Part shown: positions 9,642 through 19,174 of the stretch, one piece after another
Numbering within the stretch: position 1 is the first letter of the stretch
How the letters are laid out: every line of letters starts with the position of its first letter
Source of the DNA: an uncultured Sphingomonadaceae bacterium
GTDB taxonomy: Bacteria; Pseudomonadota; Alphaproteobacteria; Sphingomonadales; Sphingomonadaceae
Assembly: GCA_947493325.1 (NCBI GenBank)
Contig: CANLQI010000002.1
Location: forward strand, 496,001 to 560,000
Length of the DNA stretch: 64,000 bases
Reading direction: 5' to 3'
Made by a program: the position numbers and the translations under genes
The notes under the pieces: generated by a model
Databases searched by the model: none
Told to the model about the DNA's origin: nothing
Seen by the model: only the letters and a program-made list of their open reading frames with translations

Positions 9642-10406
9642 ATGCGCACGTCCATTTTCGGCCTTATGGCCGCACCATTCGCGATTCTCGTTTCCACACC
9701 TGCCCTTGCGCAGGATGCCGAAACCGAAGCTGGCGATTCTTCCATTTCCATATCCGCCAATGTGGCGTTGACGAGTGACTACCGGTTTCGCGGTATCTCA
9801 TTTTCCGATGGGGATATTGCTGTGCAGGGCGGGATTGATATCGCCCACGACAGCGGTTTTTACATCGGTACATGGGCCAGTTCGATCGAGGATAGCCCGA
9901 CATTCGGCCATACCGAGCTCGACCTTTATGGAGGCTGGTCCGGTGAAATATCATCAGGCATTACCGCAGATATTGGCTTGCTTTACTATGTGTATCCCAA
10001 TGGCGAGGGCGGCCTGGCGGGCCCGAGCGATTATTTTGAGCCCTATGCCTCGGTTTCCGGCACATTGGGTCCGGCAGAAGTCAAAGCCGGTGCGGCCTAT
10101 GCATTTGATGGCCAGTCTGCTCTGGGCAATGAAGATAATCTGTATGTTTACACCGATCTGGGCGTGGGCGTACCGAATACCCCTGTCACGTTGAACGCGC
10201 ATCTGGGCTATACGGACGGCGTGCTTTCACCGGATATTGATCCGCTGACTCTGGAACAAAGCGGCGCATTTGATTATAGCTTCGGCGCCGATTATGCGAT
10301 CACCAGCAACCTGACGGCCAGTGTGGCCTATGTCGGTGTGGAAGGACCATCTGTAGACGGCTTTAGCGATGATACGGTAGTCTTCACCATCGCCGCAAGC
10401 TTTTGA
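9642..10406 (+). CDS. TorF family putative porin (TIGR02001-like outer-membrane beta-barrel)
   Basis: 254-residue predicted outer-membrane beta-barrel. Signal peptide residues 1-23 (LMAAPFAILVSTPALAQ), then alternating beta strands starting SISANVALTSDYRFRGISFS, the characteristic N-terminal motif of the TIGR02001/Gcw_chp family, and a C-terminal strand ending in Phe (VVFTIAASF) as needed for BAM recognition. Start 9642 is preferred over the upstream in-frame ATG at 9573 because it gives a clean signal peptide and follows AAAGGA. Substrate unknown. Confidence 0.85.
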   Translation: MRTSIFGLMAAPFAILVSTPALAQDAETEAGDSSISISANVALTSDYRFRGISFSDGDIAVQGGIDIAHDSGFYIGTWASSIEDSPTFGHTELDLYGGWSGEISSGITADIGLLYYVYPNGEGGLAGPSDYFEPYASVSGTLGPAEVKAGAAYAFDGQSALGNEDNLYVYTDLGVGVPNTPVTLNAHLGYTDGVLSPDIDPLTLEQSGAFDYSFGADYAITSNLTASVAYVGVEGPSVDGFSDDTVVFTIAASF

Positions 10407-10504
10407 CGCGCCATATCGTCTAGCCAAGGGCAAGGTGACGAAGTGCGGGCAGGGGTCTGTGCCAAAGGCATTTCGCGCCATATAGAGACAGGCCCAAGCC
10501 CCGC

Positions 10505-12055
10505 TCATCCGGCACGGCTCGCATTGACAAGGCGGCGGGTGATATCCGATTGCGGTTTTGCAATGATATCGTCCGCCGCACCCTGTTCCACAACCTGCCC
10601 CTGATGCAGCACGACGATGCGATGGCACAGTTTTCTGGCCAGCGCGAGATCATGGGTGATGAATAGCATGGCCAGATCCTTATCGGCCTGCAACTGCTGT
10701 AACAGCGCGACGATTTCCGCGCCTATGACGGGATCAAGCGCAGAAGCCGCCTCGTCCAGCACCAGCATTTCGGGTGCGCATACCAGCGCGCGGGCGATGG
10801 CGACACGCTGCGCCTGACCGCCTGATATCTGTGTGGGTTTGCGCTGCATGAATGCAGCGTCCAGCCCAACAGTCTCCAGCGCGTTGGCCACGCTTGCATG
10901 GCGCTGTACCTTTGTCATTTCGCGGCGCAGATGGGTGAGTGGTTCGGCGACAATATCCTCCACCCGCCAACGCGGGTCGAGGCTGGCGACGGGGTCCTGG
11001 AACACGGTTTGGATGCTGCGTTTCTGTGCCTTGCTGCGTTTGCGCGGCAGCGCCTCTTCCCGCCACAGCATCTCGCCTTCCGACCAGGGGCCGATACCGG
11101 CAATGGCCTTGCCGATGCTCGACTTGCCCGAACCTGACCCGCCAACGAGAGCCACCGCCTCGCCCGCATGAATGGTCAGGTTGGCAGGTTCGACAGCGCG
11201 GAAAGGCGTGCGGAAAATCCCCGCGCGCGGATAGTCGACCGCGACGCCGCGCATTTCCAGCAGCGGTGCGCCAATGGCGGGCAAGGCGGGTGCGGGGTCA
11301 TCCAGCTTTGGCGTCGCTTCCCACAGCTGCCGGCTATAGTCTGCCTTGGGTTGGCGGATGATCTCACTGGGCGGTCCGCTTTCGACCACTTCGCTGCGGC
11401 GCATGATGACCACGCGGTCGGCATGGCGCGCCACCGATGGCAGGTCGTGGCTGACCAGTAGCAGGGCCATGCCGCGCTCACGCCGAAGTGTGCCGAGCAG
11501 CTCCATGATCTCGCCGCGCAGGTGCGCATCGAGCGCCGATGTCGGTTCGTCCGCGACCAGCAGCACGGGGTTGTGCGCAATCGCGCAGGCGATCATTACC
11601 CTTTGCCGCTCCCCGCCTGACAGCTCATGCGGATATTTGCGCAGTTTTGTCTCTATATCGGTGAGGCCCACATTTTTGAGCATGGCAGCCAGCGTGTCGT
11701 GGTCAGGTGCATCCCCGCCCGCCTGCATCGCCGCTTCCCGCAGGTGCTGTCTCACCCGCATATGCGGCGTCAGCGCGGTCAATGGCTGTTGGAAAATGAA
11801 TCCGGCTTTTTGCGCGCGCAGCTGCCGCAATTCGCGCTCGCCGCAACTGGAAAGCTCGGTGCCGTCCAAAATGGCCGATCCTGTCATATGCGGTGCGATC
11901 AGCCCGAATGGCGCAAGGCAGCTGACCGATTTGCCCGACCCGCTTTCGCCAACCAGCGCCACGCATTCACCGGCGGCAATATCGAAATCAAGGCCATGGG
12001 ATAGCGTGTCCTTGCCGACTTTGGCTCCCAGCCCCCGGACGCTGTATATGCTCAC
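10505..12055 (-). CDS. peptide ABC transporter, fused double ATPase (YejF-type)
   Basis: Cytoplasmic ATPase of an oligopeptide/microcin C-type importer. 516 residues hold two complete ABC cassettes: Walker A GESGSGKS with signature LSGGERQR and Walker B VLLVADEP in the first, and Walker A GGSGSGKS with signature ISGGQAQR and MLVLDEAAS in the second. A GTG start at 12055 overlaps the upstream permease stop as GTGA, which sets the start; an upstream ATG at 12124 would run back into the permease gene. The second Walker B has Ala in place of the usual Pro after DE. Confidence 0.9.
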   Translation of the reverse strand: MSIYSVRGLGAKVGKDTLSHGLDFDIAAGECVALVGESGSGKSVSCLAPFGLIAPHMTGSAILDGTELSSCGERELRQLRAQKAGFIFQQPLTALTPHMRVRQHLREAAMQAGGDAPDHDTLAAMLKNVGLTDIETKLRKYPHELSGGERQRVMIACAIAHNPVLLVADEPTSALDAHLRGEIMELLGTLRRERGMALLLVSHDLPSVARHADRVVIMRRSEVVESGPPSEIIRQPKADYSRQLWEATPKLDDPAPALPAIGAPLLEMRGVAVDYPRAGIFRTPFRAVEPANLTIHAGEAVALVGGSGSGKSSIGKAIAGIGPWSEGEMLWREEALPRKRSKAQKRSIQTVFQDPVASLDPRWRVEDIVAEPLTHLRREMTKVQRHASVANALETVGLDAAFMQRKPTQISGGQAQRVAIARALVCAPEMLVLDEAASALDPVIGAEIVALLQQLQADKDLAMLFITHDLALARKLCHRIVVLHQGQVVEQGAADDIIAKPQSDITRRLVNASRAG

Positions 12056-12840
12056 GCGAACCGGTCCCGCATCCGCTCGCCCGCCAGTGTCAGGCAGACG
12101 AGAAGCAACACCATTACGCCGCACGGGAACAGAAGACCCGCGGGCGCGATATCCATATTGTCCGCGCCCTCCTTCACCAATATGCCCAGCGATGTGAGCG
12201 GCTCCTGCACGCCTAGGCCAAGGAATGACAGGAAGCTTTCAATCATGATAAGCTGCGGAATGGTTAGCGTGAGATAGGCGAGCGCCGTGCCCGCAATATT
12301 GGGCAGAATATGGCGGAACAGGATCGTGTACCCCGGCGCGCCCGATGCTTTGGCCGCCAGCACGAAGGGCCGATTCTTGAGCGTCATCACCTGCCCGCGC
12401 ACAATCCGCGCCATGGTGAGCCATTCGACCAGGCCGATGCCGACAAAGACCAGCAGGATCGAGCGGCCGAAGACAACCATCAGCACAATGACGATAAACA
12501 TAAAGGGCAGTGCGTAAAGTGCATCAACAATGCGCATCATCGTTTCATCCGTGCGGCCGCCGGTCCAGCCCGCCACTGCGCCCCACAGCACGCCCACGAT
12601 CAGAGAGACCAGCGCCGCGGCCAGCGCCACGGCGAGTGTGATCTGTGTGCCGACCGCGAGCCGTGCCAGCCGGTCGCGTCCGACATCGTCGGTGCCCAGC
12701 AGATGCCCATCGCTGCCCAGCGGTGCGCGCACACTGTCCCAGTCAATCTCGGCATGGCTGAACGGCAACACGGGCGGCAGCAGCAGCGCCAGCGCCGCGA
12801 TGATGGCGACAATGGCAAGAGGGGTGCGAACGCTCTTCAT
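12052..12840 (-). CDS. peptide ABC transporter permease (YejE/DppC-type)
   Basis: 262-residue inner-membrane permease with an N-terminal membrane helix (PLAIVAIIAALALLLPPVL), a periplasmic loop containing HLLGTDDVGRDRLARL, five further helices and the EAA loop around AKASGAPGYTILFRHILPN. Start 12840 follows a GAAGAGAAGGG ribosome site. It sits 10 bp after the partner permease and overlaps the ATPase gene by 4 bp, so the three form one operon. Confidence 0.9.
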   Translation of the reverse strand: MKSVRTPLAIVAIIAALALLLPPVLPFSHAEIDWDSVRAPLGSDGHLLGTDDVGRDRLARLAVGTQITLAVALAAALVSLIVGVLWGAVAGWTGGRTDETMMRIVDALYALPFMFIVIVLMVVFGRSILLVFVGIGLVEWLTMARIVRGQVMTLKNRPFVLAAKASGAPGYTILFRHILPNIAGTALAYLTLTIPQLIMIESFLSFLGLGVQEPLTSLGILVKEGADNMDIAPAGLLFPCGVMVLLLVCLTLAGERMRDRFA

Positions 12841-12850
12841 GCCCTTCTCT

Positions 12851-13768
12851 TCATGTCCGCGTCCTGGGATCGAGCCAGCCGTAGAGCAGGTCGGCAAACA
12901 GGTTGAACAGGATAATCAGCGCGGCATAGAGCGTGATCACGGCCATGATAAGCGGATAGTCGCGGTTGAGCGCGCCCTGCACGAAATAGCGCCCCAGCCC
13001 CGGCAGGCCGAACACCGTTTCAATCACCACTGCGCCGGTGAGCAGCCCCGCCGCCGCTGGCCCCAGATAACTTGCCACCGGCACCAATGCGGGGCGCAGG
13101 CAGTGGCGGATAATGATCTGCGATTTTGAAAGTCCGCGCGCTTTTGCGGTGCGGATATGTTCCTGTGCCAAAGTGGTGGCGAGGCCTGCGCGCGCGAGTT
13201 TCGCAATTGCGCCCGCCACCGGCAGTGCCAGCGCGATAACTGGCAATATCCAAAATTGTGGGCCATTGCCAAGACCGCCCACTGGTAACCAGCCCAGCCA
13301 GAGCGCGAAGACCAGCACCAGAAACGGCCCGGTTACGAAACTTGGCAATGCCGTCGCCATCGTGGCTTTCAGCATCAATATTTCATCGAGCCATCCGCCG
13401 GGGCGCAAAGCGGCGAATGTGCCCGCCGCAAGGCCCAGCGCCAGCGCGACGATGATTGCCAGACCGCCAAGCGTCAGCGATATCGGCAAGCTCTGCGCGA
13501 CCAGTTCGGTCACTGTGAAATCACGGTAGACCAGGCTGGGTCCAAAATCGCCCTGCACCATACGGGTGAGGTACAGCCATATCTGTTCGGACAGCGGCAG
13601 GTCGAGACCATAGCTTGCCTCCAGCGCGGCGCGCGTCTCCGCATCCAGCGGGCGCTCGCCATCAAACGGCCCGCCGGGGGCAAAGCGCATGAGCAGAAAA
13701 GACGCGATCACGACCGCGAGCAGCGTCGGTATAGCGGTTATCAATCTGCGGATTATGAGCGCCAGCAT
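12851..13768 (-). CDS. peptide ABC transporter permease (YejB/DppB-type)
   Basis: 305-residue inner-membrane permease, first gene of the yej-like operon. It shows the N-terminal helix RRLITAIPTLLAVVIASFLL, the DppB-family segment GLDLPLSEQIWLYLTRMVQG followed by GDFGPSLVYRD, five more helices and an EAA loop (RTAKARGLSKSQIIIRH). The start at 13768 gives the normal family N-terminus. No periplasmic binding protein gene accompanies the operon in this window. Confidence 0.9.
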   Translation of the reverse strand: MLALIIRRLITAIPTLLAVVIASFLLMRFAPGGPFDGERPLDAETRAALEASYGLDLPLSEQIWLYLTRMVQGDFGPSLVYRDFTVTELVAQSLPISLTLGGLAIIVALALGLAAGTFAALRPGGWLDEILMLKATMATALPSFVTGPFLVLVFALWLGWLPVGGLGNGPQFWILPVIALALPVAGAIAKLARAGLATTLAQEHIRTAKARGLSKSQIIIRHCLRPALVPVASYLGPAAAGLLTGAVVIETVFGLPGLGRYFVQGALNRDYPLIMAVITLYAALIILFNLFADLLYGWLDPRTRT

Positions 13769-13823
13769 AATCGTACAGATGCCGCAAAATCGCGCTGCCG
13801 TCACCCTGTAATTTATGAATGAA

Positions 13824-14429
13824 TTATAGCAGCACTTGGGAGACCACCAGATATACAGCGCCTGTACTAAGGGCCAGCGCAAGCAGCATAAGCACACCGT
13901 CTCGCGCCATCAAGGAGAGGCCGAACATCGCAATTGCTCCGGCAGGAAGTGCAGCTGCGAAAGGAAACAGTTCGAACGGCGGCATGATGCTACCGAGCAG
14001 TGCGCACATTGCCGCTACGACATAGCGCATATTGTTACCGGCTATGAATTCCAGCTTTGGGCCGATAAGTCTGTCAATGCGACTGGCAAAACCGGACAGC
14101 TTGTCCCGCGCCTTTTCAACTTTTGACGATTTCAGGCCCCTTTTGCTTATAAAATCCGGTATCCACGGCGTGTTGCGACCCAGCAAAATCTGCAGCGCAA
14201 CAATTACGGTCAGCACGCCCATTGTGGTCGGCACACCCGGAATACCGCCAATTGGAGGAGTCGCCGCAATCAGTCCGAACAGCACTAACAAAGGCCCGAA
14301 GCCGCGATCGCCAAAATTGCAGACCAACGCGCTGATCGTCACCGTATCGCCATCAGTGCTCTTAACTGCATCATCGAGCAGTGTTTCCAGCGGCTTGTCA
14401 AAATCATCAGGATCAGAAGCGTCGAGCAT
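13824..14429 (-). CDS. ExoD-like exopolysaccharide-synthesis membrane protein
   Basis: About 201 residues with three to four hydrophobic segments and the ExoD family pattern: an N-terminal helical region (LETLLDDAVKS), the GDRGFGPLLVLFGLIAATPP stretch, PGVPTTMGVLTVIVALQILL and C-terminal helices. ExoD proteins influence exopolysaccharide and alkali tolerance by an unknown mechanism. The start at 14429 is preferred because the longer frame begins with GTG inside a terminator hairpin (14450-14478) belonging to the upstream gene. Confidence 0.8.
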   Translation of the reverse strand: MLDASDPDDFDKPLETLLDDAVKSTDGDTVTISALVCNFGDRGFGPLLVLFGLIAATPPIGGIPGVPTTMGVLTVIVALQILLGRNTPWIPDFISKRGLKSSKVEKARDKLSGFASRIDRLIGPKLEFIAGNNMRYVVAAMCALLGSIMPPFELFPFAAALPAGAIAMFGLSLMARDGVLMLLALALSTGAVYLVVSQVLL

Positions 14430-14449
14430 ATTATTCTGTATCTTAGAAA

Positions 14450-14478
14450 ATAGGCTCCTGTTCAACACAGGAGCCTAT
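14450..14478 (-). terminator. intrinsic terminator after the PRC-barrel gene
   Basis: An 11-bp perfect inverted repeat (ATAGGCTCCTG / CAGGAGCCTAT) with a 7-nt loop, followed on the minus strand by TTTTC, 24 bp beyond the PRC-barrel gene stop. Confidence 0.75.
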
Positions 14479-14501
14479 CAAATAATACGTATCGCAAAAT
14501 A

Positions 14502-14867
14502 TTACCAGTATGGCCTGACTTCCCAATAATTATAGACTTCTGTCTGATATTCGCGGTCGTAGGCACGGTCGCATTCGTTTTCATCGAACCGAGGAGCATC
14601 TTTAAGCTGTTCTTCGGTAACATCCAGGCGGTAGCCATCAAGCTCAGTATCATAATCGAGCTTAGACCAGGGTAGGCTATGCTGTTCGATACCCATTCCT
14701 AGGAAGCCGCCGACGGATATAATTGCATCTGTTACTTGGCCGCCGCGTTTTTCGATAAGCAGGTCTTCAACAGATCCCATTTTATCGCCGTCGCGACTGT
14801 AGATGTCGGTACCCTCAACACGGGAGCTTGCAATAACATTGCCACTTTTTTCTTTCTCATATGTCAT
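14502..14867 (-). CDS. PRC-barrel domain protein
   Basis: 121 residues, almost entirely one PRC-barrel domain (SSRVEGTDIYSRDGDKMGSV, then DAIISVGGFLGMG and LPWSKLDYD). PRC-barrel proteins of this size are typical alphaproteobacterial stress proteins. The upstream sequence contains a GGAAC-N16-CGAT element at 14963-14987, close to the EcfG consensus. A terminator follows the gene, so it is probably monocistronic. Confidence 0.88.
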   Translation of the reverse strand: MTYEKEKSGNVIASSRVEGTDIYSRDGDKMGSVEDLLIEKRGGQVTDAIISVGGFLGMGIEQHSLPWSKLDYDTELDGYRLDVTEEQLKDAPRFDENECDRAYDREYQTEVYNYWEVRPYW

Positions 14868-14962
14868 GATACCGGTGTTCCTTGTATCGCCAACGGGTCA
14901 GGCTTCCTCTGGCCCAGGCTTCCTCTGGCGAAGACGGGAAATTGCCTAGCTTATATAAATTC

Positions 14963-14987
14963 ATCGCGCGAAAAAACATATCGTTCC
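14963..14987 (-). promoter_or_regulatory. possible EcfG-type general stress promoter of the PRC-barrel gene
   Basis: Minus strand reads GGAAC, 16 bp, CGAT. The alphaproteobacterial EcfG consensus is GGAAC-N16/17-CGTT, so the -35 is perfect and the -10 has one mismatch. It lies about 95 bp upstream of the gene it would serve. Confidence 0.45.
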
Positions 14988-15078
14988 ACACAGTGCAGAA
15001 TAATATTCCGATATGCTGACATATGTTAGAAACATTGCATACCATAACGTAATCTGGAGTGGAACATCTTCTGCGCTA

Positions 15079-16056
15079 TCATACGAGGGGCAGTGTGATC
15101 TTGCATTTCATACCGTCCGGTGCGAATTTGCGTACCACACGCGCGTTCAGTTCGGCAGGTAATATGCGCTCCAATATGGTGGAGCCGAAGCCAGTAGACT
15201 GCGGCGGCACAACATTTTCAAGGCCACTTTCCCTCCATAGGAAAATTATTGTCCGTGTCTCTGCGTCAGCGTCCCATCTCACATGCAGGCTACCGGCGTC
15301 CATATCGCGCAGCGCGCCGTATTTTGCCGCATTGGTGGTGAGTTCGTGCAGCGCCAGGCCCAGCGACTGGGCCTGCGCATTGGTGAGCATGATATCGGCA
15401 CCCTCGACATACACATCCTGTGCGTCATCCTCGCAATAGGGTTTGAGGGCGCTGTTGATAAGGTCCATCATCGTCAGCCCGTCCCAATTGCCATCCACCA
15501 GCAACTGATGCGTGCGTGACATCGCCCCGATGCGCTGTTCAAAAGTGCCCAAAAACGTATCGGTGGTGGTGGCAAGGCTGGCCGTGCGCCGCGCGATGGC
15601 GGATATGGTGGACAGATGGTTTTTGATACGGTGGTCAAGTTCTTGCAGTACGACATCGCGCATGCGTTCGGTTTTGACTTCTTCGGTTACATTCTGCGCG
15701 CGCTGCAATATACCGCACTGCGTGCCTTCTGTATCAAAGACGGGAATATGGTGACACGTCCAATAGTAATCCGTCATCTGACTGCCCGGGGTCTGGATTG
15801 GGTATAGCTGTTTGTGTACGGTGTTGGCTTTTCCGGACAAAGCCTTTGCAAACGCGGTTTCAAGCGTTTCAAGCCGCTCGCCTTCCTCTGGGAATGCGTC
15901 GAACACATAACGGCCCAGCAGCTCATTGCGGCTGCGTCCCACCATTTCCAGATAGGCTTCATTCATATCCGCAAAACACAAATTCATGTCCAGCACCATA
16001 TAGGCGGCAGGCATATCCTGAAACATGCGGGTGAAATCGATATCAAGCTTAGCCAT
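15079..16056 (-). CDS. PAS-domain HWE-family sensor histidine kinase
   Basis: 325 residues, no membrane segment. An N-terminal PAS domain (about residues 8-125; DMPAAYMVLDMNLCFADMNE) precedes a HWE kinase core: H-box ELDHRIKNHLSTISA with His142, the N-box ALHELTTNAAKYGAL (about 236-250) and the diagnostic Trp-x-Glu in WRESG (W274, E276). HWE kinases in alphaproteobacteria often feed PhyR/EcfG general-stress signalling; no response regulator gene is adjacent, so the partner is unknown. The product ends shortly after GFGSTILERI, as expected. Confidence 0.92.
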   Translation of the reverse strand: MAKLDIDFTRMFQDMPAAYMVLDMNLCFADMNEAYLEMVGRSRNELLGRYVFDAFPEEGERLETLETAFAKALSGKANTVHKQLYPIQTPGSQMTDYYWTCHHIPVFDTEGTQCGILQRAQNVTEEVKTERMRDVVLQELDHRIKNHLSTISAIARRTASLATTTDTFLGTFEQRIGAMSRTHQLLVDGNWDGLTMMDLINSALKPYCEDDAQDVYVEGADIMLTNAQAQSLGLALHELTTNAAKYGALRDMDAGSLHVRWDADAETRTIIFLWRESGLENVVPPQSTGFGSTILERILPAELNARVVRKFAPDGMKCKITLPLV

Positions 16057-16122
16057 TTACGGCCCTCCCAAGCCTAACAAAAACGCTATAGCATTGTTAT
16101 GGCAGAGACACGCTAATCTATG

Positions 16123-16992
16123 TTAGCGCGTGGGCACGGGTTTCTCGCCCGAATAGTCGTAAAAGCCTTTGCCCGTTTTGCGGCCAAGCCAGCCCGCCTC
16201 GACATATTTGACCAGCAATGGTGCGGGGCGGAATTTGGGGTCGCCAGTGCTGCCATAAAGCACGGAGATGATGTTGAGACAGGTATCAAGGCCGATAAAA
16301 TCTGCCAGCGTGAGCGGCCCCATCGGATGGTTCAGCCCCATGGTGATTGCGGTGTCGATATCGGTGATATTGGCCACCCCTTCACCCAGTGCGAAACAGG
16401 CTTCGTTGAGCATCGGCATCAATATGCGGTTGACAATAAAACCCGGCGCATCATTGGAATGTACGACTTTCTTGCCAATGGCGGACGCGTACTTCTCGAC
16501 TGTCTCGACCGTATTGTCCGATGTGGCTAGCCCGCGGATCAGTTCGATCAGGCCCATGACCGGCACCGGATTGAAAAAATGCACGCCAACAAAGCGTGCC
16601 GCATCGGGGCTGGCCTGCGCCATGCGGGTGATGGGGATAGAGGATGTGTTGGACGCAAGGATCGCCTGATGGCCCAGCACTTTGCCCACGTCGTCGAAAA
16701 TCTTGCGCTTGATGTCCTCACGTTCGGTGGCGGCTTCAATCACAAGTCCGGCATCCGCCATGGGCGCATATTCCCCCACCGCCTGGATGCGGCCCAGCGC
16801 GGTTTCCGCCACCTTGGCTTCAATCTTTTCCTTGTCAATCAGGCGTTGCAGCTGCTTGCCAATGCCCGCTCTGGCTTTTTCGGCAACCTCAAGGCTGATA
16901 TCGGAAAGATAGACGTTATAGCCGGATTGCGCGCTGACCTGCGCGATGCCTGCGCCCATTTGCCCTGCGCCGATAACTGCTACTGAATGCAT
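16123..16992 (-). CDS. 3-hydroxybutyryl-CoA / 3-hydroxyacyl-CoA dehydrogenase
   Basis: NAD(P)-dependent oxidation of (S)-3-hydroxyacyl-CoA. 289 residues matches stand-alone Hbd enzymes. Rossmann motif [11 protein letters not shown] at the N-terminus, catalytic His in [13 protein letters not shown], and conserved [15 protein letters not shown] and GLNHPMGPL segments. It is monocistronic with no beta-oxidation partners nearby, so whether it acts in fatty-acid or polyhydroxybutyrate/butyryl metabolism cannot be told. Confidence 0.93.
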   Translation of the reverse strand: MHSVAVIGAGQMGAGIAQVSAQSGYNVYLSDISLEVAEKARAGIGKQLQRLIDKEKIEAKVAETALGRIQAVGEYAPMADAGLVIEAATEREDIKRKIFDDVGKVLGHQAILASNTSSIPITRMAQASPDAARFVGVHFFNPVPVMGLIELIRGLATSDNTVETVEKYASAIGKKVVHSNDAPGFIVNRILMPMLNEACFALGEGVANITDIDTAITMGLNHPMGPLTLADFIGLDTCLNIISVLYGSTGDPKFRPAPLLVKYVEAGWLGRKTGKGFYDYSGEKPVPTR

Positions 16993-17073
16993 GAAGAGTG
17001 TCCTTTTGCTGACGTTCGATTGGAATATTTCTGCTCTCTAGTCGAAAGCGGCATTTTGCGCTAGGCTGTAGAT

Positions 17074-18141
17074 ATGTTCATGACGTTAACCCTTGTGACT
17101 TCGGCTGCAATAATGACGCCGCAACCCGGCGCGGTTGCAGTCTATAAGGATTGGTATGCCGCCTGCGACAATGGCGCGGCGTGTGAGGCAGGCTCGATGT
17201 CCGATGGCACCGACACCGCGCTGCGTGTTGTGCGCCTGCCGGGGCGCGATGGTATGCTCAGAATCAGTATGTCAGGCCAGTCAAGTGTGGCGCAGGAAGT
17301 CGCTTTGCTGATCGATGGCAAGGAAGCGGCGCGGGGGATAATGGGCACCGACACCGTGTTTTCCATCAGCGGCGCACAAAGCCTGCCCATCGCCCGCAAA
17401 CTGGTGCGCGGATATACTGCCACCATTATCAATATAGGTGCAGACGCGGCAGGCGACGACGTTGTGGCGCGGATATCTCTCAAGGGTTCTGCAGCGGCGA
17501 TGCGGCATATGGATAGCAAGCAGCAGCGCGCAGGTACAAGACATGCACTTTCAGCTATCGGGCGGCGTCCACAGAAAGATCTGGCGCCTGTTCTGCCTGT
17601 CATCACACAGCAACCCGCAGCTGAAATTAAAAAACTCCCACGTAAAAAACAGCTCGCGATGCTGGCGGGCGCCGCAGGCTGCAGCGAAGAGCGCGAACAG
17701 GGTTTTACCACCGATCAGGTTTTCCCGCTAACGCATCAGGACGGCAAGGATGTTGCAGTTGCGCTGATCGGATGCGGGTCGGGCGCGTATAATTTTATGA
17801 GCAAGGCTTTTGTGGGCGTGCGCGATAAAGGCGGGGGGCGTGAAGACTGGAGCTTCCGGCCTGCGCCATTTGATTTCAACCCTGGCGGCGGCTTTGCCGA
17901 GGATGGCGCGCCAATACTCGTGAATGCGTTTTTCAATGAGCAGGACGGCATATTGGGCAATTATGCCAAGGGCCGGGGCCTTGGCGATTGCGGGTCGTCG
18001 CAAAGCTATGTCTGGGATGGGACCATGTTCCGCTTGATTGAGGCCACCAATATGCCCGCATGCCGCGGTGTGTGGCAATGGCCCACCGTGTGGCGCGCGC
18101 ATGTGAAACGCGAGTTCAGGCAGCTGGCGCGTATATACTGA
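17074..18141 (+). CDS. DUF1176 domain protein
   Basis: 355-residue exported protein of unknown function. A short hydrophobic leader (MFMTLTLVTSAAIMTP) precedes a DUF1176 domain starting YKDWYAACDNGAACEA and ending with the Cys-containing CGSSQSYVWDGTMFRL and MPACRGV...PTVWRAHV segments. A basic, poorly conserved linker separates the two halves (about residues 145-200). It stands alone between two minus-strand genes. Confidence 0.85.
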   Translation: MFMTLTLVTSAAIMTPQPGAVAVYKDWYAACDNGAACEAGSMSDGTDTALRVVRLPGRDGMLRISMSGQSSVAQEVALLIDGKEAARGIMGTDTVFSISGAQSLPIARKLVRGYTATIINIGADAAGDDVVARISLKGSAAAMRHMDSKQQRAGTRHALSAIGRRPQKDLAPVLPVITQQPAAEIKKLPRKKQLAMLAGAAGCSEEREQGFTTDQVFPLTHQDGKDVAVALIGCGSGAYNFMSKAFVGVRDKGGGREDWSFRPAPFDFNPGGGFAEDGAPILVNAFFNEQDGILGNYAKGRGLGDCGSSQSYVWDGTMFRLIEATNMPACRGVWQWPTVWRAHVKREFRQLARIY

Positions 18142-18162
18142 ATTATACGGTGAAGAGGGTTA

Positions 18163-19137
18163 TCAGGGTGCGTCGTGAAACGGCTGCGCCTCTGCCAGTA
18201 TCAATGCAAAATAATTGTCTGGATCAGTCCATTCGCCAATCGGAGCCCAACCACCCGCACGCAGCAACAGACGCGCATCACGCTGGCCGTATTTATGGCT
18301 GTTTTCGGTATGGATGGTTTCGCCCCTGTCCATATGGAATGAATGGCCGTCAATCGTAAAGTCCATGTCCTCCTGTGCTTCCAGATGCATTTCGATGCGG
18401 GCGTAATTGTCATTCCACCGCGCGACATGGCGGAATTTCTCCACCGGGATATCGCCGTCCAGTTCGCGGTTGATGCGGCGCAGCAGATTAAGGTTGAATT
18501 CAGCCGTCACACCGGCAGAATCATCATAGGCGGGGATCAGCACATCTTCCGATTTTATCCGGTCCATGCCGATAAGCAGCATGGCATTTTCGCCCAGCGT
18601 TCTGCGCATATTCGTGAGCAGCTTTATGGATGTCCGCGGCACCATATTGCCGATGGTGGAGCCCGGGAAAAAACCGAACTTGGGCATATCCGCAATGGCA
18701 TCCGGCAAGGCGATATCATCCATAAAATCAGCTTCCACCGGAATAATATCAAGACCGGGAAACTCTTTTTGCAGCACGGCGGCGGAATCGCGCAGGAAAT
18801 CGCCGCTGATATCAATCGGTACATAGGCGGATGGTTCCACCGCGCGCAGCAGGTGCGGCGTTTTGGCCGAGGAGCCTGATCCGAATTCGACCACCGCTTT
18901 GCCGTGCCCGCCCATATCGGCAATTTCTCCGCAATGTTTTTCCAGCAATGCCGTTTCGGTACGGGTGGGATAATATTCGGGCAGGCCGGTTATGTCTTCG
19001 AACAGCTCTGATCCCGCGCGGTCATAGAGCCACCGCGCCGGAATAGCGCGGCGCTCCGCGTTGAAACAGGCCATAACGTCACGGCGGAAAGCGGGGTCTG
19101 CCGTGCCGCTGTCAGTGGCTGTATGCATATCATTCAT
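18163..19137 (-). CDS. egtD: L-histidine N-alpha-methyltransferase EgtD (ergothioneine)
   Basis: SAM-dependent trimethylation of histidine to hercynine, first step of ergothioneine synthesis. The 324-residue length fits EgtD; visible are RAIPARWLYDRAGSELFEDI, GLPEYYPTRTE, the SAM loop VEFGSGSSAKT and LLIGMDRIKSEDVLIPAYDD (His-binding region). It lies 37 bp downstream of egtB on the same strand, so both reactions are encoded together. Confidence 0.95.
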   Translation of the reverse strand: MNDMHTATDSGTADPAFRRDVMACFNAERRAIPARWLYDRAGSELFEDITGLPEYYPTRTETALLEKHCGEIADMGGHGKAVVEFGSGSSAKTPHLLRAVEPSAYVPIDISGDFLRDSAAVLQKEFPGLDIIPVEADFMDDIALPDAIADMPKFGFFPGSTIGNMVPRTSIKLLTNMRRTLGENAMLLIGMDRIKSEDVLIPAYDDSAGVTAEFNLNLLRRINRELDGDIPVEKFRHVARWNDNYARIEMHLEAQEDMDFTIDGHSFHMDRGETIHTENSHKYGQRDARLLLRAGGWAPIGEWTDPDNYFALILAEAQPFHDAP

Positions 19138-19174
19138 GAAAGCTCTATCCTGTATGGGGAGGGTCCGGCCGGAG

